Source: Phoronis australis (lineage: Eukaryota > Phoronida > Phoronidae). Taken from it: DNA of 30,324 bases. A program made the position numbers and the translations under genes. Shown here piece by piece: positions 1 through 11,400 of the stretch; positions within the stretch are counted from its first letter, which is position 1, and each line of letters starts with the position of its first letter. The DNA lies in the NCBI GenBank assembly GCA_002633005.1, contig NMRA01000508.1:237707-268030 (forward strand). Direction: 5' to 3'. The notes under the pieces are model-generated. The model saw only the letters and a list, made by a program, of their open reading frames with translations, had not been told where the DNA came from and made no database searches.

Positions 1-464
1 AAAAGCTCTGATTCACATACTGTAAAATCCCACTAATTTGTTACAAAATAATTTCTAAAATTGTCCTTTTCTGATGTTCAAATTCTTCTTACATCGTTAG
101 GAATTCGTAGATTAAGTTTTCAAACTTTTGTGCTACAGCACATACAATGTTCCATACCACACTTCAACACGGTAAAGCATGAATTCTGTGCTATACATCT
201 CACATGAAAAAATAAGAAATTCACCTGTCCACCACACTGTGTTCTACATTTGTACGGTTTTACCATTAGCACAGATTGAATATGGCGAGTTACTGACAGT
301 GAACACAGTCAATGTTGCCCTTATTCCATTTATTCAAATTACAATTAGACAAAAGTAATCGACAAAATAACGTTGTCCCCATCATGACAGTTAATTATGT
401 TAACAACAAAATAGTAATTGCTAACAAGGCAGACAAATTCCAATTACAAAATGGCTTCGACAAC
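1..464. other. AT-rich flank, no gene recognised
   Basis: No coding exon can be supported here. On the minus strand an AATAAA hexamer lies at about 330-335, roughly 130 bp beyond the stop of the candidate minus-strand terminal exon ending at 465. It would suit a poly(A) signal for that transcript. The short plus-strand ORF at 312-497 has no recognisable similarity and AT-driven composition. Confidence 0.4.
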
Positions 465-813
465 TTAATGACTTTGATTCCTATTAACTCCCTTTAATTC
501 TCGGTCACCAGCGGAGACTACAGTGTACTCTGGTGATGGATTTGGCTTCCGGCCAATCGTCAAGCTGGGAAGTTCTGTGTCATATTGTTTGAATATTTTT
601 ACTTGGACTGAAGATCAGCAACACAAGGTTACAAGCATATTGTGGATTTGTCAAATATACCTTTAGTGTTAGGATGAACGTATTGACACTAACAAATACA
701 TAAAGACTTAAGTTGGGGGAATCATGTCGCAGCAACTTACCTTGAACAAATGCCTGGCACGACGTGGCTAAGTCCACTGCTTGACAAATGTAGAGTGTCG
801 ATTTTGGAACCAT
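465..813 (-). CDS. Candidate terminal exon pair of a minus-strand gene, unidentified
   Basis: Two pieces of higher GC than their surroundings have splice-like edges on the minus strand. The first, 741-813, follows a TTAG acceptor and ends at a consensus GTAAGT donor. The second, 574 down to 465, follows an ACACAG acceptor. One joined frame is open through both and ends at TAA (465-467), giving about 60 residues with ICQAVDLATSCQAF in the first part and a polar tail. Another frame is open through the first piece and ends earlier in the second. An AATAAA lies about 130 bp downstream. It sits beyond the last GTF3C4 exon found, so it could be the end of that gene or of another. I see no similarity to the TFIIIC90 C-terminal zinc finger, so the product is unknown. 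Confidence 0.3.
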
Positions 814-2123
814 CTAACGGGAACACAGATATATAATGAACAACCAGTCTGCATTATGAACTTAAATAATCTTCACTGGAAAGATTTAAAATTAAAATAT
901 ATGGTGCCTTTTCATAAGCCTGGATAATATAATTTGTGCTTGATACTACTTCAAGGTGTATCTCACATGCAACGTGACGACCGTCTTTATCTTTGTGCTG
1001 TATCCAGTATGAGTGATGGTGTCATGGACGAACGGGATGCAATTATTTTGATCACATGTGGGTAAAAAGAAAACGAATTTTCCAGGGCAACACAAATTGT
1101 TAAAGATAGTCAGCTTGAATAGTGTCAATGACACGCAATCCTATTCAAACTTTTCAACTTACAACGGTTACCAGAAATTTAGAAGTCATTAAATGGGTCA
1201 CAGATTTTGAGAACAAGTTTGATACCTATTGTTTAGTGGAGAAAACTGGCTCTCAAGATGTGGAGCAATGTATAACTAACTATTAATGGAAAGTTGACTA
1301 ATCGAACGGGCTTATTCGAGGTGTTTGACAAGACTGTTGCTGGGCCTAGCTAGGTGGCCACTGTATTATGACTTCTGAGGATGGTGTTTAATAAATGACA
1401 CCGAAACATGTCAAGTTTTAAAACCGTTGTTGTTTTCGTGAACAAAGACTGCAAATGTTGAATCCTTGTGAAGCAATGGTGTTAACATTAGGAGTACATT
1501 ACAGAACCATGTTGTATTTAGCTTTCATCAGTTTAGTGATACTGGGTCTATGTACTAGAATAGACAAGCACATCAATAAGACAGCTGTCACTATACAGTG
1601 CCAAATATCCTCAAGAGTGGAAATACAAGAGATTTCACATGTTTATGAATGACTATTACTTTCCACATAATGAGTTCTCAAATGAATACAACGTTATAGA
1701 TACGCACACTTCATTCAAACTTTTAAGACTCGTTGTTCCTCAAGATATGAATATTCATGAGCAGTATCAACTTTGCCGTTTCCCACGGCGTCACATGTGT
1801 CATTATTGTGACATTATGTGACATTATTGGAAGATTTTCGCAACATTTTTAAGGGCATGGTGTGAATTATTGGCGAGTACTAGACAATAGAGGAAGTCCT
1901 ATAAGTACAATGTTTATCAAGGATCAACATGGCCACCACAGCTCAGTCACAAAATGGCTAGAATTACATAAAAATAAAAACTTAAGTCAATATGAAACTA
2001 CACTATGGCGAATCCATCTAAAAGTCAAGTGGAGGAATCATGGACAAGGTTAAAATCAGACAGACATTTAATACTTGAGTTTACAGTACGAAGTATGAGA
2101 TTTTATGCAATATATATGACATA
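814..2123. other. Unassigned non-coding stretch
   Basis: No exon with matching splice sites and phase was found on either strand. Several 60-65 codon ORFs occur (946-1134 minus, 1455-1652, 1639-1821 and 1862-2053 plus), but none resembles a known family. About 70 bp around 1200-1265 resembles 12630-12705 and marks a dispersed repeat. If GTF3C4 has its full animal length, some missing C-terminal exons could be hidden here. Confidence 0.4.
1200..1265 (+). repeat. Short dispersed repeat, copy 1
   Basis: The stretch containing TTTGAGAACAAGTTTGA, then a GTGGAG..AAACTG block and CTCAAGATG, resembles 12630-12705, which reads TTTGAGAACCAGTTTGA with the same following blocks. A shorter match occurs near 14992-15010. 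The similarity runs about 70 bp in the same orientation. It probably belongs to an old unclassified interspersed element. Confidence 0.45.
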
Positions 2124-2746
2124 TATTTATTTTGCCATACATTATCACGTCATTCTTTACCGATGGTGATTAAAGCTACACTAATCAAGAAGAGCAAATA
2201 TTTCAGTGAATATTATGATTTCCTCAAGAATGCTGAATTTTTTCTATTCCACAAAAACATTGAGGATACATTTTTGAATGTATATGTCAGTGGGCATAAT
2301 AATTGCCTAAAAGGCAAACTGAGCGATCTCTAACAAAGCAAATTTTCAAACTCTGGAACAGTAAGACTGTAACTTAAGCAAGTTTTAAAAATGTTAGCCA
2401 GTCGAAGCGAGCCATAATTTGTCACATGACTTGGGCAATCATATCACAAATAGGAAATAAAAGCTGCCACTTGAACACAGTCACAGTGTTTACAAATGTA
2501 AGACTACTTGGTCACAGCATCTTACTTCTGTATTGAAAATTTCTCTTTTTAATATAGAATTTATTTCTATCAAAGCTGACTAGAATCATTTAAAACACAT
2601 TTCAAATTAATATGTACAACAAATTAATGCTACATTGACCAAAAGCATCTTCAGAAATGGTCCCCTTTAAATAAGACAAGTTTAAGTAACCATTCTCAGT
2701 TGCCAAGGCAATAACCTTTGACCTCGGTATACCTTTTGGTATATCG
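2124..2746. repeat. Intron-type tandem unit X-Y, first copy
   Basis: The unit starts at the TATTTATTTTGCCATAC motif. The same motif recurs at 2747 (offset 623 bp) and at about 3465 in the N-flanked copy. The first half (X, about 2124-2455) aligns with 2747-3046. The second half (Y, about 2460-2746) aligns with 5068-5373, sharing blocks such as ACTTGAACACA, GACCAAAAGCATCTTCA and AACCTTTGACCTC. So an ancestral block was duplicated in tandem and the second copy was later split by the repeat element at 3047-5067. Divergence is moderate (several indels), so this duplication is old, unlike the near-identical copies flanking Ns. Confidence 0.65.
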
Positions 2747-4111
2747 TATTTATTTTGCCATACATTATCATGTCATTCTTTACCTACGCTGATTAAAACT
2801 TCAAGTAAGAAGAGCAAACGTATTTCTGTGAATATCATGATCTCCTCGTGGATGCTTAATTTTTTTCGTTTCCACAAAAACATTTTTGAAATCAATGTAT
2901 ATGTTCGTGTGCATTTTTGATTGCCAGAAAGGAAAACTGAAATATAAAACAATTTCCAAACTGGAACTGTGAAACCATAACTAGGCAGTCGGAGAGAGAC
3001 GTAATTTGTCACATGACTCGGACAATAATACCAAGGAAACAAGAACAACGCGAAGCGTTCAAATGCACCCACGAATGCATTGCTAATGGTGTGTTTTTAG
3101 GGCTGTTTATTTGTATCATTAAAATGGCCACTAGATGGCGCAAAGTACGTCGAATCTGTCTGAAAATATCATCGTTTCTTTAAATGAAAGCCATTTACCA
3201 ACTTTTCACCGAGAACCTTCAGAGAAACACAGGGAAAACAAAAAAACGAAATTGCCACTAGGGGGCACAGTGTTCATCGGATCCGTCTAAAAGTCTTCAT
3301 CTACTCTGACTTGTTAACTTCATATAAATACACGTGTTATATTTAATTAAGATCCTGCAGAGGGCTTAGGAGATACAGGTATGGGTGCAAAACAAAANTT
3401 TAAGTAACCATTCTCAGTCGCCAAGGCAATAACCTTTGACCTCGGCATACCTTGTGGTATATCGTATTTATTTTGCCATACATTATCATGTCATTCTTTA
3501 CCTACGCTGATTAAAACTTCAAGTAAGAAGAGCAAACGTATTTCTGTGAATATCATGATCTCCTCGTGGATGCTTAATTTTTTTCGTTTCCACAAAAACA
3601 TTTTTGAAATCAATGTATATGTTTGTGTGCATTTTTGATTGCCAGAAAGGAAAACTGAAATATACAACAATTTCCAAACTGGAACTGTGAAACCATAACC
3701 AGGCAGTCGGAGAGAGACGTAATTTGTCACATGACTCGGACAATAATACCAAGGAAACAAGAACAACGCGAAGCGTTCAAATGCACCCACGAATGCATTG
3801 CAAATGGTGTGTTTTTAGGGCTGTTTATCTGTATCATTAAAATGGCCACTAGATGGCGCAAAGTACGTCGAGTTTGTCTGAAAATATCATCATTTCTTTA
3901 AAGGAAAGCCATTTACCAACTTTTCACCGAGAACCTTCAGAGAAACACAGGGAACACAAAAAAACGAAATTGCCACTAGGGGGCACAGTGTTCATCGGAT
4001 CCGTCTAAAAGTCTTCATCTACTCTTGTTAACTTCATATAAATACACGTGTTATATTTAATTAAGATCCTGCAGAGGGCTTAGGAGATACAGGTATGGGT
4101 GCAAAACAAAA
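2681..4111. repeat. N-flanked direct duplication 1 (two copies of about 715 bp)
   Basis: Copy 1 spans 2681-3397 and copy 2 spans 3399-4111, with a single N at 3398. They differ by scattered substitutions and a 4-bp indel in the CTACTCTGACTTG region. Copy 1 ends at the N in GGGTGCAAAACAAAA, and the same string in copy 2 continues into unique sequence. The exact junction at an N and the near identity point to two haplotypes joined by an assembler. Each copy carries a 99-codon minus-strand ORF (2773-3072 and 3491-3790), which is simply the same non-coding block twice. Confidence 0.85.
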
Positions 4112-4277
4112 ACAAAACCGCCACAAGGATGCACCACAGTAGTCAAAGTGGACAGAAAATCATCGGCAACTGTCCCTTCATAGAAAGAACGTACATGTCA
4201 ACTTTGACAATCATCTTTAGAGTGGTTTGGTTGACAGAAGGATGAATGCCACAAAACAGACTCAAAAACAACAAAAA

Positions 4278-5020
4278 TGGCCACTAGGTTGCGCAAAAAA
4301 CCTTGAATCAATCCGATGATGAATGGCTAGCGTCACCTCACTAATGGATGTCTATGTGCCAAATTTTATGGAAATCCATTGAGTACCTTTGAAGATACAG
4401 CGATAAACATAAAAAACTAAAATTGCCACTAGGGGGCACACCGGAAGACCCATCTGTCTGAAAGTCATCGTCGTTTGTTGTCAAAATACATTTTCTAAAT
4501 TTAATAAAGATCCTGTAGAGCGTTTAGGAGATACAGCCATGGGCGCAAAAACAAACAAAAGTGCCACTAGGAGGAGCCACAGTAGTCAAAGTCATCGGAA
4601 AATCATCGTCAAATGTCTTCTTCATAGTAAGACCATACATTCCAATTTTCACAATCATCCTTAGAGGGCTTTGGTTGTTAGAGGGGCGGACGCCAAAAAA
4701 TCGACTCGAAATTAGTAAAAATGGCAACTAGATGGCGCAACATCCACCGAAGCAATCCGAAAACGGGAAGATGGCGTCAACTCGTTAATAGATGCCAATG
4801 TACCAAATTTCATGAAAATCGGTTGAAGACCTTTGAAGATACAGAGGCAAACGTAAAAATCTAAAATTGCCACTAGGGGTACAGCAGTAATCGGGTCGGT
4901 CCAAAACTCATTGCCCTCTGTCGTAGACCCCATAGGAACACACCTGCCAATTTTCAATAGGATCCTCCAAAGGGTTTAGAAGATACAGCCGCAGACACCG
5001 GACGCCCAGACACCCAGACA
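4278..5020 (+). repeat. Higher-order tandem repeat with three monomer classes (A-B-C)
   Basis: Class A monomers start near 4278 and 4723 (AATGGCCACTAGG.TGCGCAA, then a TCAAT/GCAATCCGA block, GTACC/GTGCCAAATTT and GACCTTTGAAGATACAG), 445 bp apart. Class B monomers start near 4420 and 4865 (AAATTGCCACTAGGGG), also 445 bp apart. A class C monomer starts near 4560 (GTGCCACTAGGAGGAGCC), and an older C near 4110 shares CACAGTAGTCAAAGT. Older A and B monomers lie at 3843 and 3970. The phase of the classes is kept throughout, so amplification was by three-monomer units. Confidence 0.6.
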
Positions 5021-5033
5021 GAGATGACGGCAA

Positions 5034-5067
5034 TATGCGACCACATATCTAAATATGTGGGCGCATA
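5034..5067 (+). repeat. Terminal hairpin of the repeat element
   Basis: The arms TATGCGACCACATAT and ATATGTGGGCGCATA pair over 15 positions with one mismatch around a four-base CTAA loop. The hairpin sits at the junction with block Y', which marks the right end of the inserted element. No CTRR motif typical of canonical Helitrons is seen after it. Confidence 0.75.
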
Positions 5068-5373
5068 ATAAAAGTACCCACTTGAACACACAATTGTTTG
5101 AATTGTTTTTTGTAGTGGCTGCTTTTATTTCCTATTGTATGAATACCTGGTCACGCACCACACTTTCAGGATCTTTTTAATATCGGATTTATTTTTATCA
5201 ATTGATTAGTAATGCTTAAAACACATAAATTGATTTCAGAATAATAAATAGGCACAACAAATTATGCAAATTTGACCAAAAGCATCTTCAAGAGACAATC
5301 CCCTTTAAATAATACAAGTTTATTAAGTAACCTTTCTCAGTTGCCAAGGCAACAACCTTTGACCTCAACATAC
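5068..5373. repeat. Block Y', second copy of the intron-type segment
   Basis: This segment aligns with 2460-2746 in the same orientation, with shared landmarks CCACTTGAACACA, AACACATAAATTGATT-like sequence, GACCAAAAGCATCTTCA, CCCCTTTAAATAA and GCCAAGGCAA.AACCTTTGACCTC. Its right edge is the proposed donor of GTF3C4 exon 13, read on the minus strand. The Y copy at 2746 therefore keeps a remnant of the donor side without the exon. Confidence 0.6.
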
Positions 5374-5416
5374 CTTTGTACTTTTAATTCTAGTTTCTTG
5401 GATTGACTCTTTGAAG
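5374..5416 (-). CDS. GTF3C4: GTF3C4 exon 13 (tentative)
   Basis: The acceptor is TTCTTGTAG and the donor AAAG/GTATGT, 43 nt, phase 1 to 2, encoding SKSQSKKLELKVQ. This resembles the N-K-x-Y-Q-V-Q-F strand that follows in the family. It is the last exon I can follow. Confidence 0.45.
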
Positions 5417-8400
5417 CTACAAGAAAGTAAACAATATACAAATATACGGAGGTATTCAAAAATAATTATTCTAAAATACCAGATAAGAAATTATTGTAGA
5501 CCCGATATCAGTACTTTTAACTGGTCAAAAGATAGCGATGACAAAGCTACTCATTCAAGCAATCAATGACTATTATGCAATTCAAAGATTGGTCACGCGT
5601 AGTTAGGAATGTCAACTCAGTGTCTTAAAGCGCAAAAACAGAGGATTTCAGTCCCACAAATGAACCAAAAAAGCTCCTGAAGATGGCGCCAGCACATGGT
5701 TTCAAATGAGGTTAAATAAACCACCATGTGCAGCATCTGTCAGTTTCCTTTACCAAGCGAGCTTAAACTCGCAAAGCTGCAAAATGGCAAAGTCAATTAT
5801 TAATGTTGTGTCCAGACTGGGAAAACAATGACACCACATTCTTTAGATAGAAATAAATAATCAGAACATACTTCTGAACGTAGGCGTAAAGCATGTGATT
5901 GGCTGAGAAGGCTATCCCTGCGACATTCTTGGGCATCTTAGCCAGCAACTGTGGACGGCAAGATAGACAACCCTCCTCTGAAAGTACAGATCAGCGACAA
6001 CCAATAATTCTCGAGAGCCTTTAGAAGCTATTTAGTATAAAATTTGCAAGCTATTTATGCTTCTTTTAGGTTCCCTAACTAGACGTTAAATTTGTTGTGG
6101 TGATCAATGGAAAAATGCCACTAAATTAGAATGCAACATGGCATACTGGGGAAAATGTATATTCTTTCATTTTCATATGAAGCAGAATGCAAATTAGAAC
6201 ATCGAAGCAACCTTCTCAAAGCGCGCCACAGAACTGGAAAATGTGTCACCTTCAAGTAAAACGCGTAATTTCTAAATTTTTTGTCGAAATGTAATTCATA
6301 ATGGCAAAGGCGACCTTTTCAAATTTCTCCTAAAAATTACAAATCTATGAGTAGGGGTTATAACAAATGCAGTTTTATTCGCTTAGACGTTCAGTACACA
6401 TGAGAAATGATCAGACAAGATGACCCAGACTTCCCAGTCCTGACAGCTGAATACAAGACGAGTGCATTTCACCATGAGGGTATTAACTAACATAACTCAT
6501 AGTGACATCTGGTGATGGCTCATTACTCATTATGCTGCAGTGAGGGTATTTTGTCTTACCACAATAATTGTTTGTACCATATTGCAGTTCTCTGGAATCA
6601 CTACCATAACAACAGTTCTCACCCAGAGGACATTATAATTCAGGTGTCCCAAAGGATTAGTAGCATCTTCTCATGAAAGACTGACAATCAGTAGTGAAAA
6701 GCAGTAAACTAAATGAAAGGCTTCGCAATGATACAGAGAGTCTCGTTATCTAACAAACACACAGTCACACTGTGATGTCTAAGCTTGGGACCATCAATAG
6801 GCGATATCACATCAATTATTCGCATAACAGCATAATTTTTCATCTTAAGTGTCCGCTGCTTTACTCACTTTGGCTTATGTGGTAGATATGTCCGTCACCA
6901 GATGTCGCCACTAGACCACCATGAGCTTGCACTATAGCTGGAAGCAGGAGAAACCTTGATAAAACACACATTTTGAACGTTTAACACAAAGATCAGAGTT
7001 TTTACCTCAAAGAAACAATTGGCTTTTGTCTTTTGACATGAGCCAAAAGTTAGACATGTCTGTCAGACTTCAAATTGCCAAAAATCGATTTTTTGACCTA
7101 TGTCTCATGAAATGTTTTGTCTTCTGTCAAATTGAACTGGCTACCGATTTCTGTCTTTCAGCCTTGGCCTTATTTCTGTCTTTTAGCCTTGGCCTTTTTT
7201 GTCTTTCAGCCTTGGCCTTATTGTTATGAAACAGGCCACACCAAAGGCAGACGGACTTTTAACCAAAAGCCAAAAGTGAGTAGACTCTTCAAGACACACA
7301 CCCTGGGTACAACACAGAGTACATACAGTTTGTCATAGATTTTATAAGGCATCTTGTAAAATTATCATCAATGGACCTCCAGGAGGTAAGGTTGTGAATT
7401 ACGACTTTTCAAGGCAATACCATGATTCTATATTTACTGAACACATAGTCAGAGCTGATTGAAATTCTCGCTGGTTCCCTGCGTGCTTAGCCCAGCCAGC
7501 ACGCAGGTATCACCTAGTGGCACGTGCTTTAGCATTGGTCGATGTAATCTTGGCAGTCATTGGTTAGCTTTACAACACCGTGAAAAAATGGCGGGACTGT
7601 GAACGATTTTTAGTCTTGTCGTTTCTGAAGTGATGTTTAATAGCCGCGTGCTTGAAGCACATACATGCACAATAAACACATATTATGTGGCCGATTTAAC
7701 CAGTGTGTTATTCATACTGTATAAGGACACTATCGTAAACAAAAGTCATCGACAGTAGAAAGATGTATTCCGAAAAGACTCAATACAATTTCTAGTAGGC
7801 TTCACATTTCCTGAACATGATTTTAAGCACCGATTTGTCTGTACAACAGACCTCCGTGACATTTACACTTCAGTCCATCAGTCATGCCAGTTTGTTTGCG
7901 CAAAGCGCTGCCTGTTGAGAATTCGACTAGCCAATCAGAAACGCCGGTGTAAAAAAATTTACAGAGGAAATTTAAGTGATACCTGCGTGCTGGCGCGGCT
8001 ACCGCCCCACCTAGCGGCACGCAGGGAACCAGCGAGATTGAAATTCAGCAGACCGACACACTGAAAACTGTGACACCAATTTTTCACAATAAAGTACATG
8101 TAACCTCATACGACTCAACTGTAAAAGTGTTAAGAAACAAAATTACCAAACCATAGACAGATATCTTCTGATGTGAAGAAATATTCTACTGAGATATTTC
8201 TGTAAATTTTTTCAATTACTGCAAAAGTGAACCTTCGCAATACTTACTACTGAACTGAAAAGAATTGGTCGTTTCAAGAACATTTGCGGTTGATATTATC
8301 TCATCATCGTTCACTTCCAAACTGAAGGCCACCAAAAACCTCTCCTTTCCCACCAGCAGTAACTTGTCCTGAGAATTTGGATAATTATATTGACTTAATG

Positions 8401-11400
8401 TAAATGCAGCAATTATTTCACTTTTTTAATTTGTTATACAATGACATGGGCCATTTTATCTGAATGTTTTTGGTGAGTAACGTACATGCTAAAAATAATC
8501 AGACAAAACACTCCCATGTGTGATGACTAGGGCACCAGCAGCCACACAAAAAACAACCTGGACCTGCCATTCCCTGATGAACTGACAGTTGCAGACCGAC
8601 GGACGCAATTTCTGTTCAGTGTACCTTGAATTTCAGGTGATACCACTAAATGCAAGAAAAAGCAAAAATTGTGTTATTTGTGATTCCTAACACTTAGTAA
8701 AGGAACCATGAAAAATGGAAGCAAAAAGACGACTAAAAGAGAGGCTATGCGAGTCAGGCTTAAGCATAGTAACAGTGACATATTCTGTACTTGTGTCCAT
8801 CATCAGGAATATCAAATGGTAATACCTGTGGAGACCATGCCATGTTGTTGACCTCAAGGTGGTCCGTCTCCATCCAAAGCATCTTGGGATTGCCACATAC
8901 AGAGATTTCAGGCCCCGGCATCTGTACATTTAAAGCGTGACAGGTCACTGAGCCTCTGAGATCACCAACAGCCAGCAGCCCTACAAGACAAGACAACAGT
9001 ACATTGATCCTGAGTAACATAATCTACCCCCAGACACAGCGCCACCTATACCTAAAAGTGGGGAAGCAGTAAGTGAGCTACATTCCGTGCACCAGTACTT
9101 AAGAAGGCTTACTCATCATAACAAAGAATCAAAACTGAGTCAAACCAGTGATTATAGAGCAGTGTTGCAATTGGCTTTACAACTGGATTAAAGAACCAGT
9201 GTACTTGTATGATCCTAACTGTTTAAGGTATAACAGGGAGTAAACGCAATTCAAATTTAACATATCCAACACTTAACAACCACACTTATCAAGTCTGTGG
9301 AAGTTAACTACCAGATAATTTGTGGAAAAAAATCTCCATTTTGACCTTTCCTACCAATGATGAACGGGGGGGGAACTCCATGTTACTCCCTCCCGATCAC
9401 AATACTTACCAGACAATAATTGTTGATTCGTGGTGAATCATATCATAATCACAAAACTCATTCTTAAAAACATTTATCAGTTTCCTTACATGCTGCATGA
9501 TACACAATATGTTGTATTTACAATGTTTGGCCACAAAGCTAACAGTGGAAATAAGGCTGAAGATTCCACTTGAAATCATAACAGTTTTTAGAGTGGGAAA
9601 TCAAGCTAAGTGAACCATGTGACATCGGCAAACACTGCACATAACTCGTAGCAATATAAAACCTTGAAAAAGACTTCAGCTTTGAAAAAGAGTTCAGTAA
9701 CAAGAAAGTACACACAGGCTTTAAGAATGACAGTGTACATGGTTTTAAACGTAATCCAAACTCAGTGCGTAATAACGTTACCTTTGTCATGAGAGAGAGG
9801 ACACCAGCAGAGATTTCTCGGAAATGAAAGCCCAGTTGCAATAGTGGTTAACAGGTGGCAGTCCGCACTGAAGAAAAAACAAATATTAATACTTTATTAT
9901 CAACTTGTTTCTAATTCAAAAGCATGAAAGTTTTGAGACATCTAATTGAAAACTTATGACAAATACTGGAATTTGTTTACTTGAGTTAGCGTCCGACTCT
10001 CACAGACTTCAGCTTGGCTAGTGGTGTTACTATCGTTCTGGCCAATAGGTGGCGTTTCAACCGGAGGACGTCGCATCAAGATCAGGACACTATCTCATAG
10101 GTGTGACAGATGGAGCCTTTATCCACCTTGCGTATTCAGAGAGGGGCGCTTCATGTTCTATGACTACCCTTCAGAACCAGTTTTCCTCACAGTCTAAAAC
10201 TAGGCGAAGATACTGTGAAATACACATTAACTGTTTTGTTTCACTTACATAGTTTTCTGAGCACTGGTTGTCCTTGCGCTGAATACCATAGACTACGCAT
10301 GGTTCATTATGCTGAGGAGTATTGTCCTTGACATTAACCAGTTGGCTGCAGAGTGAATTAAATGGCTTATGGATGGTAGAAATGTCAAACTGTTTAAAGG
10401 TCCACTTACGAAAGTCAGACACTAACGGACAAGGCTCCTAAGTGTGCTAAATCCTACCTAGTTCATGATGTTCGGTGCAAGAACAACCAGGGCTCAGACA
10501 GCTATGTAAGAGAAACGAAACGGTCCTTAAAAATGCGTATGTCACAACATCGTTGCCGTAGTTACGGTGACACATATGACTCAGCTATTATGCACCACCA
10601 GACATGACTTTGATACTGATGATGTTGCTACCATAGACAGTGAGGAAGACTGGTTCCGAAGGGGTGTCAAAGAAGCTCCATACGAGCGCCCATCTCTGAA
10701 TAATTCAGGTGGATTACGGTTCCAACCGTCACACATATGGGATAGTGTCCCAACTTCGATGCCACGTCCTATGGCTAAAACGACACCTGTTGGCCAGAAC
10801 AATACTAACACCACTAGCCAAGCTAAAGTCCATGAGAGATGGAAGCAATGTCGCTAACTCAAGTAAGCAAATTCTAGTATTTGACTTAATTTTTTTCTGT
10901 AGTAGTATTTATTTATTACAGTGACAAGTACAATTAAATCAAACAGTTATTGGTATAACATTCGTAAGAAAGATAATTACCCAACCCAGTTGGGCTTATT
11001 AGTCACTTTAACCACACAACTCAGATGTAGGCCTACCATCAATGCGGCGGTTTCTAAGTTCAAAAGCAGACTTGATATATTTGGCAAACTGCCTAGGGAA
11101 GCACTGAAACAACAGTTTTAACATATCTAATCTTTTGACTACTGAAATATGCAAAGTTCGGGATTTGAAGTGTATATTAATTGTTTCTAATTTCATGGTA
11201 AGTATTCTCATTTAGCTGGGGGGATCAAATGATATAATTGTTGACAAATCACAAATTTTGTTGCAGTTTCACAAATCAATACAAGGCACTCACACGACAT
11301 TGATCAAAGAAAGAGCAGGACAGGTAACACCTGCACAAACCCTTCAACATGGAGGTTGGCTTCTTTCAGTAGCCAGCAGCAGGCACAGATTTTGGCCCAT

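Larger units (their letters stand above)
3047..5067 (+). mobile_element. Pearl/Helentron-like non-autonomous element with tandem core repeats
   Basis: The ends are inferred from interruption of the X'-Y' block. The left end has a small palindrome AACGCGAAGCGTT (3047-3059). The interior is a degenerate tandem array of monomers of about 130-165 bp, each starting near GCCACTAGGGGGC or a variant and ending in AGATACAG-type sequence. Monomers fall in three classes that repeat in order as a higher-order unit of about 445 bp. The right end has an imperfect GGACGCCCAGACACC run followed by a strong hairpin (5034-5067). Tandem core repeats plus a 3' hairpin are what is described for pearl/HINE elements of marine invertebrates. 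The family assignment is inference. Part of the element is repeated by duplication 1. Confidence 0.55.

Noticed and set aside
2773-3790. Two nearly identical 99-codon minus-strand ORFs (2773-3072 and 3491-3790)
   Set aside because: They are one block duplicated across the N at 3398. The related older block at 2124-2455 has lost the frame, so there is no sign of selection on a protein.
9539-9841. 100-codon minus-strand ORF
   Set aside because: It overlaps the true exon 7 (9782-9867) in a different frame and runs on into the intron.
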